Assembly: GCF_000715075.1 (NCBI RefSeq)
Contig: NC_134095.1
Span: 67,399,990 to 67,463,989 of the forward strand
Origin: Nicotiana tabacum
Lineage: Eukaryota > Streptophyta > Magnoliopsida > Solanales > Solanaceae
Length of the DNA: 64,000 nt
Direction: 5' to 3'
Shown piece after piece: positions 62,884 to 64,000 of this stretch. Each line of letters opens with the position of its first letter. The stretch's first letter is position 1. The translations under genes and the position numbers were made by a program. The notes under the pieces were generated by a model, which was not told the DNA's origin, ran no database searches, and saw only the letters and a program-made list of their open reading frames with translations.

Positions 62884-64000
62884 TGTAAGCACGTGATTTT
62901 TGACCCTCCCCGAGAATTTTCACATTTTTAGCATGAATATGTGAAATTGGGTCTAGTATAGCTATTTTAACTATTTTTACTTTATTTCGTTGCAAAAAAG
63001 AAAAAAAATTTCAAAAAAATATATATATAAATTTTAGTTTATGTATCTCTCATAAACTTGAAAAATACAAAAATTGCACTTTATTTTTGTACTTTATATA
63101 ATTTCGAAAATTACAAAAAATAAATAAAATATAGTTCTATTAAGGTTTTATAGTCATTTTAACTTTGAAAAATACAAAAATATTACCTCATATTTTATCT
63201 TAATATTTAAAACGAAAATTACAAAAAATAGTTTCATTAATATTTTGTAGCTATTTTAAATCTTGAAAAAATATTTAAAAAAGATATAGTTTTGTTTAAA
63301 TACTAGTCTTATTTTTGGTAGTTATTTTGCCTACATAGGACTAGTTAAGCAACGTGTTCCTATTTCTCGGGTCCGGGCAAAAGAATAATATTCGGGTTCA
63401 AACTACCCGGTTTTAGGCCTAATTTCGGACCTAGCCCATAATAAACCGTGTCTAGGACACATGGGGAACCCCACCACGCGTGGGGGACATAAACCTTGAA
63501 CCCCACCACGCGTGGGGCTCATTTTTCTTGGCAAAACATTACAAAACACGGACAAACACATTGGACAAGAGGACTGGGGGAAAATTTTGAAAACAAAGAA
63601 TGACTGTTCATGTTTCTTCTTCCTCCGGTGAAAACGAAAAACCTACTGAACCCTAATTCACTGTTCCTTCCTAAAGAAGAAGAAGGAAAACTCCAGCGAC
63701 CAACCAGTCCCTCTCCGTCTCGCCACCTCCGTCGAACAACCAAACGGGCTCGTCGACCACCGCTCGTCGCAACCAGTCCATCACCTTCCCCGTCACCTTC
63801 TTCCTCCTTTTGAAAACTAGAAAACCCATACCCCGAAACCACCTGCGTCCACCCCCGTCGCCTTCCCCACCGTGAAACCACCATAACCAAACAGAAACCA
63901 GTCGCAAACCACCCCCCTAACGCCTGAACACCACCGGACAACCCCGACCGGAACTGCTCCACCATTTTCAAGCTTCGCTGCATTTCCGAGCAGCTGGTTC
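62884..64000 (+). repeat. Gypsy LTR, duplicated copy (partial, window edge)
   Basis: It starts TGTAAGCACGTGATTTTTGA and matches 47882-48999, including the paired CGCG-box palindromes. It continues beyond the window. Confidence 0.8.

Larger units (their letters stand above)
55770..64000. repeat. Tandem segmental duplication, second copy (runs off the window)
   Basis: It matches 40709-48999. The offset is 15,061 bp at the start and 15,001 bp at the right edge; the difference comes from shorter microsatellites and LTR minisatellite. The left border is abrupt: TTGATTGAAGGCTCCGGAAG is shared, while the base before it differs. Confidence 0.95.

Overview
The window is nuclear DNA of a flowering plant, very probably a Solanaceae species (Nicotiana-like). 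The host genes have GT-AG introns. SINEs with TS/SolS-type 3' ends, zf-RVT-type L1 LINEs, Ty1/copia elements and Tat/Ogre-like Ty3/gypsy remnants fill most of the space between and inside them. I saw no prokaryotic, organellar or CRISPR-type sequence.

Layout. (1) About 1-27.5 kb, + strand: the last nine coding exons I can find (1574-27495, about 450 residues) of a P4-type ATPase phospholipid flippase best matched to ALA2. Only 1.35 kb of this span is coding. Its introns hold SINEs, a 5'-truncated LINE with a 17-bp target-site duplication (TSD), a 5.6-kb LINE carrying a SINE fragment, a tandem TRIM-like miniature LTR array, and an internally deleted copia element (15717-24175, TSD ATGGC). A complete 6-kb LINE is nested in the copia element in reverse orientation, with a 26-bp TSD. 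(2) 29.87-31.45 kb: a TS-type SINE with a 17-bp TSD and a frameshifted F-box pseudogene. (3) 32.65-37.33 kb, - strand: a complete five-exon gene for a chloroplast TPR protein of the PYG7/Ycf37 type (photosystem I assembly, 313 residues). Its introns carry a MITE, a (TA)n tract, a SINE and a foldback hairpin. (4) 38.69-44.75 kb: a near-complete but disabled copia element (TSD CATCG), inserted at the junction of an older 142-bp tandem duplication. (5) 44.75-55.77 kb: repeat-rich spacer, a 2.9-kb Tat/Ogre-like LTR, and an internal region with only a shortened gag and no pol. (6) 55.77-64.0 kb: a second copy of 40.7-49.0 kb. The 15.06-kb tandem duplication joins gypsy sequence to the middle of the copia pol gene and runs off the window.

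The two host genes are independent. ALA2 acts in lipid asymmetry of endomembranes and PYG7 in thylakoid PSI assembly, and they do not form a pathway. Both reading frames are open across every exon seen, so the many frameshifts in the transposons are unlikely to be sequencing error.

Most noteworthy: a two-stem motif occurs three times in the gypsy internal region, with a fixed outer stem and an inner stem whose bases change in a compensating way. Also notable are an ATGA stop/start overlap between ORF1 and ORF2 in both LINE copies, the tandem TRIM array, and the copia 5' LTR with a minisatellite and a doubled TATA box. Divergence counts date the copia insertion before the segmental duplication.
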